A DNA stretch of 64,000 nucleotides, taken from Acidobacteriota bacterium (GTDB lineage Bacteria; Acidobacteriota; Terriglobia; Bryobacterales; UBA6623). Below the pieces are notes generated by a model that worked only from the letters and a program-made list of their open reading frames with translations, was not told where the DNA came from and searched no databases. The stretch is from positions 219,996 to 283,995 of the forward strand of contig WGMB01000011.1 of NCBI GenBank assembly GCA_016125275.1, read 5' to 3'. Made by a program: the position numbers and the translations under genes. This document shows, piece by piece, positions 51,597 to 62,520 of this stretch (within the stretch, counting starts at the first letter, position 1; each line of letters starts with the position of its first letter).

Positions 51597-53384
51597 CTAC
51601 GTCGTGCGGCGTAGCGCGATGCCCAGCTCCGCCAACTGGCGGTTCGGCACCGTGTTCGGAGCCTCACACATCAAGTCGGTGCCCTTGGCCGTCTTCGGGA
51701 AGGCGATCACGTCGCGAATCGACGACTCCCCGGCCAGCAGCATCACATAGCGGTCCAGACCGATGGCGAAGCCGCCGTGCGGCGGGGTGCCGTACTCAAG
51801 GGCGTCGAGGAAGAAGCCGAAGCGGTGCTTGGCATCCTCTTCGCTAAAGCCCAGGGCCTGGAAGATGCGCGACTGGATGTCGCGGCGATGAATACGAATC
51901 GAGCCCGAGCCGAGCTCCACGCCGTTGAGCACCAAGTCATAGGCCCGCGAGCGGCACTCGTGCGGCGCCGACTCGAGCTTGTCCATGTCCTCTTGCACGG
52001 GGGAGGTGAAGGGGTGGTGCGCCGCCATCCAGCGGCTTTCCTCCTCATCCCACTCGAACATCGGGAACTCGGTCACCCACAGGAACCGCAGGTCGTTGGG
52101 GTCCAGCAGGTTGTGCTTGTCGCGGAAGACCCGGCCGGCCTCCAGACGCAGCGCGCCGACGGCCTTGTAGGTCTGCTCTTCCGGCTTCGGCGTCTTCGGC
52201 TTCTCCGCCAGCGTGGCCAGCAGCAGCAGGTCGTCCTCTTCCAGCCCGGCGCGCTCCTTCAGCGCCGCCATGGCCTCGGGGAACTTCTTCTCGAGACCCT
52301 TGGGGTCGTCGAAGATCTTGATGCCGCGCTCCATGCCGAACGGCCGGAACTGCTCACGCTCCTTGCGCGAGAGCTGGCCCGCCTTCGGAATGCGAACGGC
52401 CACCAGCGGCAGGCCGCCGTCGAGGTCCGGGAACAGGTCGTTGACCGTCGTCAGCGGAGGCAGCCGCAGGTCCGGCTTGTCCGAGCCGTACTGCACGATC
52501 GCGTCGCGGTAGGGCAGCCGCTGGAACGGGGCCTTCGGCGCGGGGTGGCCGGCGGCGGCGACCGTCTCCACCGTCATGGCCTCCAGGGCGCCGAGCACGT
52601 CGTCCTCGGTCACGAACGACATCTCGAGATCGACCTGGGTGAATTCCGGCTGGCGGTCGGCTCGCAGATCCTCGTCGCGGAAGCAGCGCACGATCTGGAA
52701 GTAGCGGTCATAGCCGGCCACCATCAGCAACTGCTTGAACAGTTGGGGCGACTGCGGCAGAGCGTAGAAGTTGCCGGCTTGGATGCGGCTGGGCACCAGA
52801 AAGTCCCGCGCGCCTTCCGGCGTCGAGCGCGTCATGAAGGGCGTCTCGATCTCCAGAAAGCCCAGCTTGTTCAGCGATTCACGGACGGCGAAGCTGACCC
52901 GGTGACGCAGGATCAGGTTGCGCTGCATCTGCGGCCGGCGCAGGTCCACATAGCGGTGCTTGAGGCGAATCTCCTCACCCACCGAAGGGTCCTCTTCGAG
53001 CGGGAACGGCGGCGTCTGCGACACGTTGAGCACGTGGAGCTTGCGCGCTGAGATCTCCACCTCGCCGGTGGCCAGGTTGGGGTTGATCGTGTCGGCGTCG
53101 CGCCGCACCACGGGGCCTTCCACGGCCACCACGTACTCGCTGCGCAGTTGCTCGGCGCGGGCGTGCGCGGCGGGGTCGACTTCCGGATTGAACACGACTT
53201 GCGTGATGCCTTCGCGATCGCGCAGGTGTATGAAGATCAGTCCGCCCAGGTCGCGGCGGCGATGCACCCAGCCCATCAGCAAGGCGTTCTGGCCGACGTG
53301 GTCAGGGCGCAGCTCGCCGCAACGATGCGTACGGCGCAGGTCTCCCAAAAAATCCAGGGAAACAGAAGCAGTCGGTTCCATCAT
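51597..53384 (-). CDS. aspS: Aspartyl-tRNA synthetase
   Basis: A 595-residue class II synthetase. The N-terminal anticodon-binding domain contains [21 protein letters not shown] in part; motif 2 is [18 protein letters not shown] and motif 3 [16 protein letters not shown]. His40 in WVHRRRD occurs in some non-discriminating enzymes, so it may also charge tRNA-Asn; this is only an inference. The start overlaps the gamma-carbonic-anhydrase-like stop by four bases. Confidence 0.96.
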   Translation of the reverse strand: MMEPTASVSLDFLGDLRRTHRCGELRPDHVGQNALLMGWVHRRRDLGGLIFIHLRDREGITQVVFNPEVDPAAHARAEQLRSEYVVAVEGPVVRRDADTINPNLATGEVEISARKLHVLNVSQTPPFPLEEDPSVGEEIRLKHRYVDLRRPQMQRNLILRHRVSFAVRESLNKLGFLEIETPFMTRSTPEGARDFLVPSRIQAGNFYALPQSPQLFKQLLMVAGYDRYFQIVRCFRDEDLRADRQPEFTQVDLEMSFVTEDDVLGALEAMTVETVAAAGHPAPKAPFQRLPYRDAIVQYGSDKPDLRLPPLTTVNDLFPDLDGGLPLVAVRIPKAGQLSRKEREQFRPFGMERGIKIFDDPKGLEKKFPEAMAALKERAGLEEDDLLLLATLAEKPKTPKPEEQTYKAVGALRLEAGRVFRDKHNLLDPNDLRFLWVTEFPMFEWDEEESRWMAAHHPFTSPVQEDMDKLESAPHECRSRAYDLVLNGVELGSGSIRIHRRDIQSRIFQALGFSEEDAKHRFGFFLDALEYGTPPHGGFAIGLDRYVMLLAGESSIRDVIAFPKTAKGTDLMCEAPNTVPNRQLAELGIALRRTT

Positions 53385-53890
53385 GACTCCCGCATGTACT
53401 CACGGCTCAGCTCGACATAGCGGGCCGCGTTGCGCCGCGTGCGCTCGAGCTCTTCGTCGGACGTCGCGCGCCGCACCTTCGCCGGCGAGCCCATGACGAT
53501 GCTGCGCGGCGGAATCTCCTGCCGCTCCAGCACCAACGAGCCGGCGGCCACGATCGAGCCCGCCCCCACGCGCGCCCCGTTGAGGATCGTCGAGCCCATG
53601 CCGATCAGGCAGTCGTCCTCGATCGTGCAGCCATGCACGGTGCAGGAATGGCCGACGACCACCCGCTCGCCGATGCGAACCGGCTTGTCGCCGTCCACAT
53701 GGAGGACGGAGTTGTCCTGGATGTTGGACTCGTCGCCCACCTCGACCGAGCAGATGTCGGCGCGGATGGTGACGTTGGGCCACACGCTGACGCGCTCTCC
53801 CAGCGTCACGTCGCCAATGACTTGGGCGCTGGGGTCCACATAAGCCGAGGCCGGTACGGCTGGCTGCCGGCCGCGAAACGGTCGCAACAT
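53381..53890 (-). CDS. Gamma-carbonic-anhydrase-like hexapeptide protein
   Basis: A 169-residue left-handed beta-helix protein with hexapeptide repeats. His64 (DNSVLHVDG), His81 and His86 (GHSCTVHGC) match the metal ligands of gamma carbonic anhydrases. Many family members lack proven activity. It overlaps aspS by ATGA, so the two are co-translated. Confidence 0.88.
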   Translation of the reverse strand: MLRPFRGRQPAVPASAYVDPSAQVIGDVTLGERVSVWPNVTIRADICSVEVGDESNIQDNSVLHVDGDKPVRIGERVVVGHSCTVHGCTIEDDCLIGMGSTILNGARVGAGSIVAAGSLVLERQEIPPRSIVMGSPAKVRRATSDEELERTRRNAARYVELSREYMRES

Positions 53891-53968
53891 GAGGCAGGAG
53901 GCGGAGAGCTAGCTCACGGCCGGAAGGCCGGCTGCCGCTCTCGAAAGATTACCATATCGGCCGGCCGT

Positions 53969-54316
53969 TCAGGCGCGACCGCCGTACGTAGCAAAGGCGC
54001 CGGGCAGCTGACTCAGAGACAGGAACTCGAGCAGCAGAATCATCTTATGCATGCAGGCGCACGAGGCCGACGCGTCCGAGTAGCCGCGCTGGAAGCGCTC
54101 CACGCACAACGCCGCCGCGGCGCGCGTCTCGCCCGGCTTCAAATCCGGATCCAAAACGCTCGCACCGAAGAAATCTGCAATGTAGCTGAGCTCGTCCCTG
54201 GACAGGCCTTCGAGAAAGTCCTTCGCCTGCGTTTTCTGGAAGCCCTGGCTCAAATCCGCCAGAGCGTTGACCAGTGTGATTCGATCGTGGGTGGTTGATA
54301 CGTTGGCGCGACCCAA
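53969..54316 (-). CDS. Hypothetical small soluble protein
   Basis: A 115-residue protein starting at TTG 54316, supported by GAGGAG six bases before it. It is helical, with FLEGLSRDELSYIADFFGAS and a C-terminal CACMHKMILLLEFLSLS. I recognise no domain. It lies between the DUF1802 gene and the carbonic-anhydrase-like gene. Confidence 0.6.
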   Translation of the reverse strand: MGRANVSTTHDRITLVNALADLSQGFQKTQAKDFLEGLSRDELSYIADFFGASVLDPDLKPGETRAAAALCVERFQRGYSDASASCACMHKMILLLEFLSLSQLPGAFATYGGRA

Positions 54317-54441
54317 ATTGATCTCCTCGAAATTCCGTCCGTGTTTTTATTATCACGGAACGAAATGGGTCACCGCAACACGTACTCTGCACAAAAATAA
54401 GGAGATAAGAGCACCACCACCCGGTAGTGGCTAGTTGCCCG

Positions 54442-55011
54442 TCAGGTCTTCGCCTGCAGACCGAGCCCTTCGAGCAGCGCGGACCGCTCGCGCATGAAAA
54501 CGCCTTCATCCAACACTGGCAGTGCTTTCACGATTTCGACGTCGTCGTACAACTCGACCCAGGAGCGGCAGCCGCCGTACCGTCGGTCGTAGGGGATCTC
54601 CTCCGCTTTGGGGAGTCGAAATACCCGGAGCAACACGATCCGCAGCGGCAAATCCGGCCGATAGTCGTAGCGCATCCGGATGTAGTCGTCGCTCCAAACA
54701 TGCCGATCGCGGACGGCCTCCCAGGCCGAGGGGTCCGGCGGAGCCTCGATGATCTCGGCGGCCCGGGCGCCGGCCGTCACATGCACGGAGGTCTCGTCGG
54801 TCGGGGCTGTTTCGTCGAACCAGGGCTGGTAGGCCGGCTGGAGTTGGGCGCGCTGCTGGTGCTCCCAAGTGGGATAGAAGACGAACTCCGGATGGGCCAG
54901 CTCGAAACCTCGTTTGGTCTCGGCCAGGCCGCCCTTGCGCAGCAGAAAGATCTGACGGCCGCGCTCCAGAGCCCGGATCACGGCCGCCCACTCCTTGAGG
55001 GCGATCTTCAT
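54442..55011 (-). CDS. DUF1802 family protein
   Basis: A 189-residue soluble protein. KEWAAVIRALERGRQIFLLRKGG and FVFYPTWEHQQ match DUF1802, a family of unknown function. No signal peptide or membrane segment. The start ATG 55011 lies 13 bp after the Gfo/Idh/MocA gene and could be co-transcribed with it. Confidence 0.82.
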   Translation of the reverse strand: MKIALKEWAAVIRALERGRQIFLLRKGGLAETKRGFELAHPEFVFYPTWEHQQRAQLQPAYQPWFDETAPTDETSVHVTAGARAAEIIEAPPDPSAWEAVRDRHVWSDDYIRMRYDYRPDLPLRIVLLRVFRLPKAEEIPYDRRYGGCRSWVELYDDVEIVKALPVLDEGVFMRERSALLEGLGLQAKT

Positions 55012-55024
55012 GGCAGAGCGCCGG

Positions 55025-55966
55025 TCATGGCCGCGGCGCCAGGTCCACGCGGCGCTTCTCGGCGGCGCTCAAATAGCAGCCGCAGGCGATCTCCACCGAG
55101 CGCAAGCCGTCGTAGGACGTGACGGCCGCCTTGGCTTTTTGTGAGATTGCGTCGATAAAGCGCCGGTCCTCTTCCGCGAATCCCCACTTGGCCGGTACGT
55201 CGAGGTTGGCGTAGTGCTCCTTCATCGTCGGCTTATCCAGGCCCATGCGGTATTCGATCGACTCCATCTCGAAGGTCTGGATGGTGGCGTAGGCACCGTA
55301 AACCTCCAGGCTCTCGTACGGGAAAAACCAAGAAGCGTCGGCCGAAGTGACGAAAGTAGCGTAGGTGCCGGTCTCGAACTCGATCAGGCAGGAAAAATCA
55401 TCCTTGCGGCCCTCGCGGGCGTCCAGGCCGACGATTTCGCCGAACTGGAACCGCATCATGTCGAACATGTGGATCGGCGTCTCGAACAAGAAGCCGCCGG
55501 TGACGGACGCGTCGGCCGTCCAGGGCGGATTGAGCAGCTCGCCGCGATTCATCTTGATGTGGGCGCAGTGCGCCTCGCAGCCGTGCAGCAGCTCCGCCAC
55601 GCGGCGGTAGGCCGGGGCGAAGCGACGGTTGTGGCCGACCTGGAAGACGGTCTTGACCTTCTCGGCGGCGGCGTGCACGCGGCGGGCGTCGGCCACGGTG
55701 GTCGCCATGGGCTTCTCGCAAAACACGTGCTTACCGGCCTCGATGGCCTTGACTGCGAGATCGGCGTGCGTCGTGTTGGGCGAGGCGATGTAGACGGCAT
55801 CGCAACGAGCGAACAGCTCGTCGACGCTGTCGACGCCCAGGGCGCCGGCGCGCTCGCGGTCCACATCGTAGATGGCCGCCAACTCCACGCGCTGGTCCAG
55901 CGCCAAATTGCGTTGATGGATGCCCGAAATGAATCCGGCGCCGATGATTCCAACCTTGATGCTCAC
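55025..55966 (-). CDS. Gfo/Idh/MocA family oxidoreductase
   Basis: A 313-residue NAD(P)-dependent sugar or inositol oxidoreductase. The Rossmann motif is GIIGAGFISGIH and the conserved EKPM (about 93-96, FCEKPMATT) marks the family. The catalytic TPIHMFDMMRF segment follows. GTG 55966 is chosen because GAGGAG lies seven bases before it; the upstream frame is not supported. Substrate unknown. Confidence 0.9.
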   Translation of the reverse strand: MSIKVGIIGAGFISGIHQRNLALDQRVELAAIYDVDRERAGALGVDSVDELFARCDAVYIASPNTTHADLAVKAIEAGKHVFCEKPMATTVADARRVHAAAEKVKTVFQVGHNRRFAPAYRRVAELLHGCEAHCAHIKMNRGELLNPPWTADASVTGGFLFETPIHMFDMMRFQFGEIVGLDAREGRKDDFSCLIEFETGTYATFVTSADASWFFPYESLEVYGAYATIQTFEMESIEYRMGLDKPTMKEHYANLDVPAKWGFAEEDRRFIDAISQKAKAAVTSYDGLRSVEIACGCYLSAAEKRRVDLAPRP

Positions 55967-56093
55967 AACCTGACTCCTCGCGGAAGGGATGAAATTCCTA
56001 TTCTCCCAGTTCGGCCCGAAACCTGCGGGAGGCGCGAAACGTACGATACTATAGCTTCGCCCGTCCGCACCTGTTCCACAGGGAGGACTTGTT

Positions 56094-57146
56094 TTGTCAT
56101 CACGATTCTTGGTCGCCGCGTTCGCGACGACTCTTCTCATCCCGGTCATCGCGGGCGCTCAGACAGCCATGCGCAGCCGGTCCGCTCCGTTTGCTCCGCG
56201 GGTGGCGTCAGCCGCCTCGGATCATTTCCCGCTCCATGTCGGCGACTCCTGGACTTACGTCCTGGAAGGCCGAACGGCGGGCGACGAGGCGCGCTCGATT
56301 GTGATTTCCGAGACCGCCGAGCGCAACGGAGTCACCTACTACCGCCTGGAGGGCTGGCCGACGATCGGCTCGGCGCTGATCAGGCTCAACTCGAGAGGCC
56401 AGCTCGTGGCCCTCGATCAGGAAACCGGAGCCGAGAAGCTCTGGTATGACTTCGCCGCCCCGGTCCGGGCCTCCTGGACGCCGGAAACCGGCGACGAATG
56501 CACCGGGCAGGCCTCCGTCGTCGACCGCAACGCCAAGGTCGAGACGCCGGCGGGCACGTTCGAAGGCGCTCTGGAGATCCACTACGAAGGCTCGCCCTGC
56601 GCGGACGCCGGCGTGGTCAGCGAGATCTTTGCGCCGGGAGTCGGACTGCTCCAACGCACCGAAACCACCATCGCGGGTCCGTTGACTTGGCAGCTCACGC
56701 GGGCGCAGGTCGGCGGGCGGACGGTGGAGGCGCCGGGGCTGAGCTTCTCCATCCAGATCGATCGGCCGTCGTACTCGCCGGATGTCGAGCCGCCGGTCAC
56801 CGATCCCAACCGCGTCACTCCGTCGATGCGCGTCCGGTTGACGATCGCCAACCGGAGCCCGCTGCCTCTGTCGTTGACCTTCCCCTCGCCGCAGTTCTTC
56901 GATCTGGAAGTGCGTAACGCGGCCGGGGAGACAGTGTACTTCTGGTCGGCCGACAAGCTGTTTCCGGCGGTCATCACCGAGCTCGCGTTGAGCCCGGGCG
57001 AAAGGGTCTTCGAGGTGGACGTGCCGCTGCTGGCGGGCTCCACGCCGCTGCCCGCGGGGACCTATGTGGTGGAAGGCTGGCTGGTGGTTCCCGAAGGCCG
57101 GCTGTACTCGGCCTCGGTTCCGTTCGAAGTGACCGGCGGCAAGTAA
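56094..57146 (+). CDS. Exported protein with BsuPI-like domain
   Basis: A 350-residue protein with a signal peptide (cleaved near residue 22, AGAQ). Residues about 45-215 form a beta-rich region (HVGDSWTYVLEGR), and the C-terminal part (MRVRLTIANRSPLPLSLTFPS to the end) matches the BsuPI proteinase-inhibitor fold. TTG 56094 follows GGGAGG and is the likely start. It is divergent from the oxidoreductase gene. Its target protease, if any, is unknown. Confidence 0.82.
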   Translation: MSSRFLVAAFATTLLIPVIAGAQTAMRSRSAPFAPRVASAASDHFPLHVGDSWTYVLEGRTAGDEARSIVISETAERNGVTYYRLEGWPTIGSALIRLNSRGQLVALDQETGAEKLWYDFAAPVRASWTPETGDECTGQASVVDRNAKVETPAGTFEGALEIHYEGSPCADAGVVSEIFAPGVGLLQRTETTIAGPLTWQLTRAQVGGRTVEAPGLSFSIQIDRPSYSPDVEPPVTDPNRVTPSMRVRLTIANRSPLPLSLTFPSPQFFDLEVRNAAGETVYFWSADKLFPAVITELALSPGERVFEVDVPLLAGSTPLPAGTYVVEGWLVVPEGRLYSASVPFEVTGGK

Positions 57147-57165
57147 AACGCAAGCCGATCCGGCG

Positions 57166-57193
57166 GAGGTGCGGCCCTACGGGGCCGCACCTC
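57166..57193. terminator. 12-bp hairpin between convergent genes
   Basis: A perfect stem pairs 57166-57177 with 57182-57193 around TACG. It follows the BsuPI-domain gene by 19 bp and may also end the facing phosphatase gene. Confidence 0.65.
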
Positions 57194-57212
57194 TCGGCAA
57201 TTCGGGAACTTT

Positions 57213-57234
57213 CGACGGACAGGAATGTCCGTCG
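57213..57234. repeat. Palindromic dispersed repeat, copy 2
   Basis: CGACGGACA-GGAA-TGTCCGTCG has 9-bp arms and shares the core and the GGAA loop with the copy at 47125. Here it lies in non-coding DNA, 26 bp from the phosphatase stop codon. Confidence 0.75.
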
Positions 57235-57259
57235 CCACTGGGGCGCGTAGCCTCAGCCC

Positions 57260-58552
57260 TTACTCCACGCGGCGCAGCACCATGGCCGTCATGTCGTCGG
57301 TCTGCGGGGCGTCGCCGCAAAACTCCAGCACTTGCCGAAAGAGCAACTCGACGGTCTCGGCGGCGGGACGGTCGCGCCGGAGCCGGGCGGTTTCGATCAG
57401 CCGCTCCTCGCCGAACTCCTCCAGCCGAGGATTCATCGCCTCGCTGAAGCCGTCGCTGAAGATCAGTAGCAGGCTGCCGGGTTCGAGCGCGGCCGTCGCC
57501 TCCTGGAAGTGAAAGCTCGGCAGCACGCCCAGCACCGGTCCGCCGATCTCCAGGCGCTCGACGCTGCCCGAAGGCCGCACCAGCACGGGCGGATTGTGAC
57601 CGGCGTTGCAGAAGACCAGCTCGTTTCGGCGCGAATCGAGCTGGCCGTAGAACATCGTGACGAACTTGTCGGAATCGGTGCTCTCGTGCAGCAGCTTGTT
57701 GGCGCGCGCTAGGCGCGAGGCCACGCCCTCCTCGGTCAGGCTCAACGTACGGATCGTCGCCTGCACGTTCGCCATCAGCAGCGAGGCCGAAATACCCTTG
57801 CCCGACACGTCGGCCAAGCATAGGGCCACCCGGCCCTCACCGGCTTCGAGAAAGTCGTAGGAGTCGCCGCCCACCTGCCGCGCCGCCTGCGAGCGGGCCG
57901 CCAGGTCGTAGCCCGGAATCAGCGGAGCCCCCTTGGGCAGCAGCTTCACCTGGATGTCGCGCGCGGTGTCGAGCTCCTGCTCGATGCGCTTCATCTTCAG
58001 CTCTTCCTCGTAGAGCCGAACGCTTTCGATCACCTGTGCCGACTGCGCCGCAATGATCGTGAGCAGGCGCTGGTCGGACTCGCCGAACTCCTCGCCGCCG
58101 CGCTTGTTGAAGACGCTGAGCACGCCGACCATCTTGCCCTTCAGCCGCAGCGGCACGCACAGCAGCGACTTGACGCTGGAGGCTTCCGGCGGCAGACGAA
58201 AGCGGCCGTCGGCGGCGAGGTCGTTGATCGCCAGCGGCTGCTGGTTTTTCAGCATCCAGCCGGTAATCTGATCGCCCAATCGATAGGGAATTCCGGCGTA
58301 ATCAGCCTGCACCTTGCGGACCATCGTCTGCAAGGGTGCGCCGGCCTCCTGCTCGTCGAGCATCAGCACCGCGCCTTGCTCCACGCGCAGGTGCTTGACG
58401 CATTTCTGGACGATCAGGTCGACGACCTCGTCGAGAGCCGAAGTCGAGGAGACGGCCAGCGCCACCTCGTTGAGAACCGACAGCTCCTCGACCGCGCGCC
58501 GCAGCCGAAGGTTCTCGGCTTCGAGGCGCTTGAGGCGAAATTCAACATCCAT
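57260..58552 (-). CDS. GAF-domain PP2C (SpoIIE/RsbU type) phosphatase
   Basis: A 430-residue protein. Residues 1-35 are a coiled coil, 40-180 a GAF domain (GAVLMLDEQ, LGDQITGWML, LLCVPLRLKGKMVGVL) and 205-430 an SpoIIE phosphatase with VGGDSYDFLE, LADVSGKGI, NAGHNPPVL and TDDMTAMVL. It likely dephosphorylates an anti-anti-sigma factor. ATG 58552 or TTG 58570 could start it; neither has a good ribosome site. It is transcribed after guaB. Confidence 0.92.
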   Translation of the reverse strand: MDVEFRLKRLEAENLRLRRAVEELSVLNEVALAVSSTSALDEVVDLIVQKCVKHLRVEQGAVLMLDEQEAGAPLQTMVRKVQADYAGIPYRLGDQITGWMLKNQQPLAINDLAADGRFRLPPEASSVKSLLCVPLRLKGKMVGVLSVFNKRGGEEFGESDQRLLTIIAAQSAQVIESVRLYEEELKMKRIEQELDTARDIQVKLLPKGAPLIPGYDLAARSQAARQVGGDSYDFLEAGEGRVALCLADVSGKGISASLLMANVQATIRTLSLTEEGVASRLARANKLLHESTDSDKFVTMFYGQLDSRRNELVFCNAGHNPPVLVRPSGSVERLEIGGPVLGVLPSFHFQEATAALEPGSLLLIFSDGFSEAMNPRLEEFGEERLIETARLRRDRPAAETVELLFRQVLEFCGDAPQTDDMTAMVLRRVE

Positions 58553-58594
58553 CGGGGGAAGAATGCCCAACGTTACCGACGGCCGTCAGGCAAA

Positions 58595-58624
58595 GTCAAT
58601 CGACGACGCAGGCCGCCGATTGAC
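58595..58624 (-). terminator. Hairpin after guaB
   Basis: GTCAATCG (58595-58602) pairs exactly with CGATTGAC (58617-58624) around a 14-nt loop. It begins six bases past the guaB stop. Confidence 0.45.
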
Positions 58625-58629
58625 AACCG

Positions 58630-60168
<1,539 letters not shown>

Positions 60169-60181
60169 CTACGCCGGAACG

Positions 60182-61642
60182 ATGGGCCGTACGATTGCGT
60201 CACCGGGCGGCCGGGCATCGAGCGCCTTGCCGATTCTAGCCGTGGCTCTGGCGCTCGCGGCTTGGACGGGCTGCGCCTCTCCGCAACCGGCGCGGACCGC
60301 CGACACGCCCAACATCGTGCTGCTGATGGCCGACGACCTGGGCTGGACCGACACCGGAGCCTACGGCAGCAGCTACTACGAGACGCCGAACATCGACAGG
60401 CTGGCGCGCGAGGGGCTGCGATTCACCGACGCCTACGCCAATCCCAACTGCGCCCCCACGCGCGCGGCGCTGCTCACCGGCCGCTATTCGCCACGCACGG
60501 GCATCTATACGGTGGATACCGGCGAGCGCGGGCTGGCGAAGTTCCGCAAGATGATCCCGGCGCCGAACGTCACCAACCTGCCGCTGTCGGAGGTGACCTT
60601 CGGCGAAGCCTTGCAGTTGGCGGGCTACGCCACCGCCGTGATGGGCAAGTGGCACATGGGCACGGGCGAGTTCGCGCCGGAGAAGCAGGGTTTCGACTTC
60701 AACGTCGGCGGCAACCAAACCGGCAGCCCCAAGGGCGGCTACTTCGCGCCGTGGGACAACCCGCAGATGCCCACCGACGCGCCGAAGGGCCAGCACCTGG
60801 CCGACCGCTTGGCCGCCGAAGCCGTCAAGTGGATGACGCTCAACCGCGAGCGTCCCTTTCTGCTCTACCTGCCGTTCTACTCCGTACACTCGCCGATCCA
60901 GGGCAAGGCGGACCTGGTGACCAAGTACGAAGCCAAGGAGCCGGTCGGCGGCCATCGCAACCCCACCTACGCCGCCATGGTCGAGACGCTCGACAGCGCC
61001 ATCGGCCAGGTGTTGACGGCGCTCGACGACCTGGACCTGACGCGCGACACGGTCGTCATCTTCTACTCCGACAACGGCGGCGTGGGCGGCTACGCCGAAG
61101 CCGGCGTGGAAGCCAACCTCGAGGTCACCTCCAACGCTCCTCTGCGCGGCGGCAAGGGGATGCTCTATGAGGGCGGCGTGCGGGTGCCGCTGATCGTGCG
61201 CTACCCCGGCGTCACGCCGCCCGGCAGCGTCACCGGCGAGCCGGTGATGTGCGTGGACCTGTTCCCCACCCTGCTCGACATCGTCAGAACGCCCGGCCCG
61301 ATGGATCGCGAAATCGACGGCGTGAGCTTCTACTCGGCGCTGCGCGACGGCCACAGGGACCGGCCGCGCGGGCCGATCTACTGGCACTTTCCGGGCTACC
61401 TCGAAGGCCGCCGCGAGGTGGGCGCTTGGCGCACCACTCCGGCCGGCGCGATCCGCGAGAACAACTACAAGCTGATCGAGTTCTTCGAGACCGGCGAGGT
61501 CGAGCTGTACAACCTGACCGAGGACATCTCCGAGCGACAGAACCTCGCCGAAGTCGACCGGCCCCGCGCCGAGGAGATGCGCAACAAGCTGGCCGAATGG
61601 CGCCGCCTGACGAACGCGCCGATGCCCCAACCGCAGCCCTGA
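60182..61642 (+). CDS. Lipoprotein arylsulfatase-type sulfatase
   Basis: A 486-residue sulfatase. The lipobox-like AWTGC (Cys31) suggests a lipoprotein in the periplasm. CAPTR at 90-94 (NCAPTRAALLTGR) is the formylglycine motif, so Cys90 would be modified; DDLGW gives metal-binding aspartates and YSDNGG the second metal site. Substrate, such as a sulfated glycan, is unknown. The ATG at 60182 is used; the longer frame to the left overlaps guaB and is a shadow. Confidence 0.93.
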   Translation: MGRTIASPGGRASSALPILAVALALAAWTGCASPQPARTADTPNIVLLMADDLGWTDTGAYGSSYYETPNIDRLAREGLRFTDAYANPNCAPTRAALLTGRYSPRTGIYTVDTGERGLAKFRKMIPAPNVTNLPLSEVTFGEALQLAGYATAVMGKWHMGTGEFAPEKQGFDFNVGGNQTGSPKGGYFAPWDNPQMPTDAPKGQHLADRLAAEAVKWMTLNRERPFLLYLPFYSVHSPIQGKADLVTKYEAKEPVGGHRNPTYAAMVETLDSAIGQVLTALDDLDLTRDTVVIFYSDNGGVGGYAEAGVEANLEVTSNAPLRGGKGMLYEGGVRVPLIVRYPGVTPPGSVTGEPVMCVDLFPTLLDIVRTPGPMDREIDGVSFYSALRDGHRDRPRGPIYWHFPGYLEGRREVGAWRTTPAGAIRENNYKLIEFFETGEVELYNLTEDISERQNLAEVDRPRAEEMRNKLAEWRRLTNAPMPQPQP

Positions 61643-61748
61643 GCCGCAAAATACGGAACTTTCGCGCTCCCGGCGGTGTCCATATCCGCCAGGAAACAGC
61701 GCGAAAACAGCCGGCCGTTTTCCGCTCCCTTTGGAGGAGGAAAACGTA

Positions 61749-62498
61749 ATGTTCGACCTGACTTTCGTGGACGGGGGAAGAGCTTCCCGCCGTCCTTGGA
61801 CTTTCACCGCTTCCCTGATTTGCCAGGGGATCGTGATCTCGACTCTGGCGCTGGCGTCGGTGGCCGCCGGCCCGGGTCTGCCGTTGCATGACTGGACGGC
61901 CGTCTTCTTGGCTCCGCCCAAGCCGCCCGCGGCGAAGGCGCCGCCCAAGCAGCAGCCGGTCCAAACCGTGGCGCCGGAGAGGTTCCAATCCGAGCTCACC
62001 CAGCCCCGCTCGATCCCTGACCGGGTCGCCATGATCGTGGAGGAGGCGCCGCCGGCGGAGGCGGCCGGGGCGAGCGTGGAGGGGGCGACCGGCGAGCCCG
62101 GCGGCGGGGACGACGTGATCACCGGCATCGTGAACAGCATTCCCGATGTGGCGCCGCCGCCTCCTCCCCCGCCGGTCGTCGAGAAAACCAAGCCCGAGCC
62201 CGAAACGTCCAGCTCGATCGTCGTGGGCGGCGATGTGCAAGCCGCCAAGCTGCTGCGCAAGGTCGCCCCGGCGTACCCGGTTCTGGCCCGCCAAGCGCGC
62301 ATTCAAGGCGTCGTCAAGCTCCAAGCGATCATCGCCGAAGACGGCTCGATCGACGAGCTGCGGGTCCTCAGCGGCCACCCGTTGCTGATCCCTTCGGCGA
62401 TCCAAGCCGTCAAGCAGTGGCGCTACCGGCCGACGCTGCTCAACAACAAGCCGGTCCGCGTGGTGACCCAAGTGGACGTGCGCTTCCAGTTGAACTGA
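61749..62498 (+). CDS. TonB-like energy transducer
   Basis: A 249-residue protein. One membrane helix lies near residues 19-39 (FTASLICQGIVISTLAL), followed by a Pro/Ala/Glu-rich linker including PPPPPPP and the TonB C-terminal domain (about 160-249, VAPAYPVLARQARIQGVV, IQAVKQWRYRP). TonB proteins couple the proton gradient to outer-membrane receptors. GGAGGAGG precedes ATG 61749. No ExbB/ExbD is nearby. Confidence 0.92.
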   Translation: MFDLTFVDGGRASRRPWTFTASLICQGIVISTLALASVAAGPGLPLHDWTAVFLAPPKPPAAKAPPKQQPVQTVAPERFQSELTQPRSIPDRVAMIVEEAPPAEAAGASVEGATGEPGGGDDVITGIVNSIPDVAPPPPPPPVVEKTKPEPETSSSIVVGGDVQAAKLLRKVAPAYPVLARQARIQGVVKLQAIIAEDGSIDELRVLSGHPLLIPSAIQAVKQWRYRPTLLNNKPVRVVTQVDVRFQLN

Positions 62499-62520
62499 GG
62501 GGCTGCCGTGGAGGCCGGCG

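Noticed and set aside
60236..62302. 688-codon minus-strand frame across the sulfatase and TonB-like genes
   Set aside because: It spans two well-supported genes on the other strand and has no recognisable fold.
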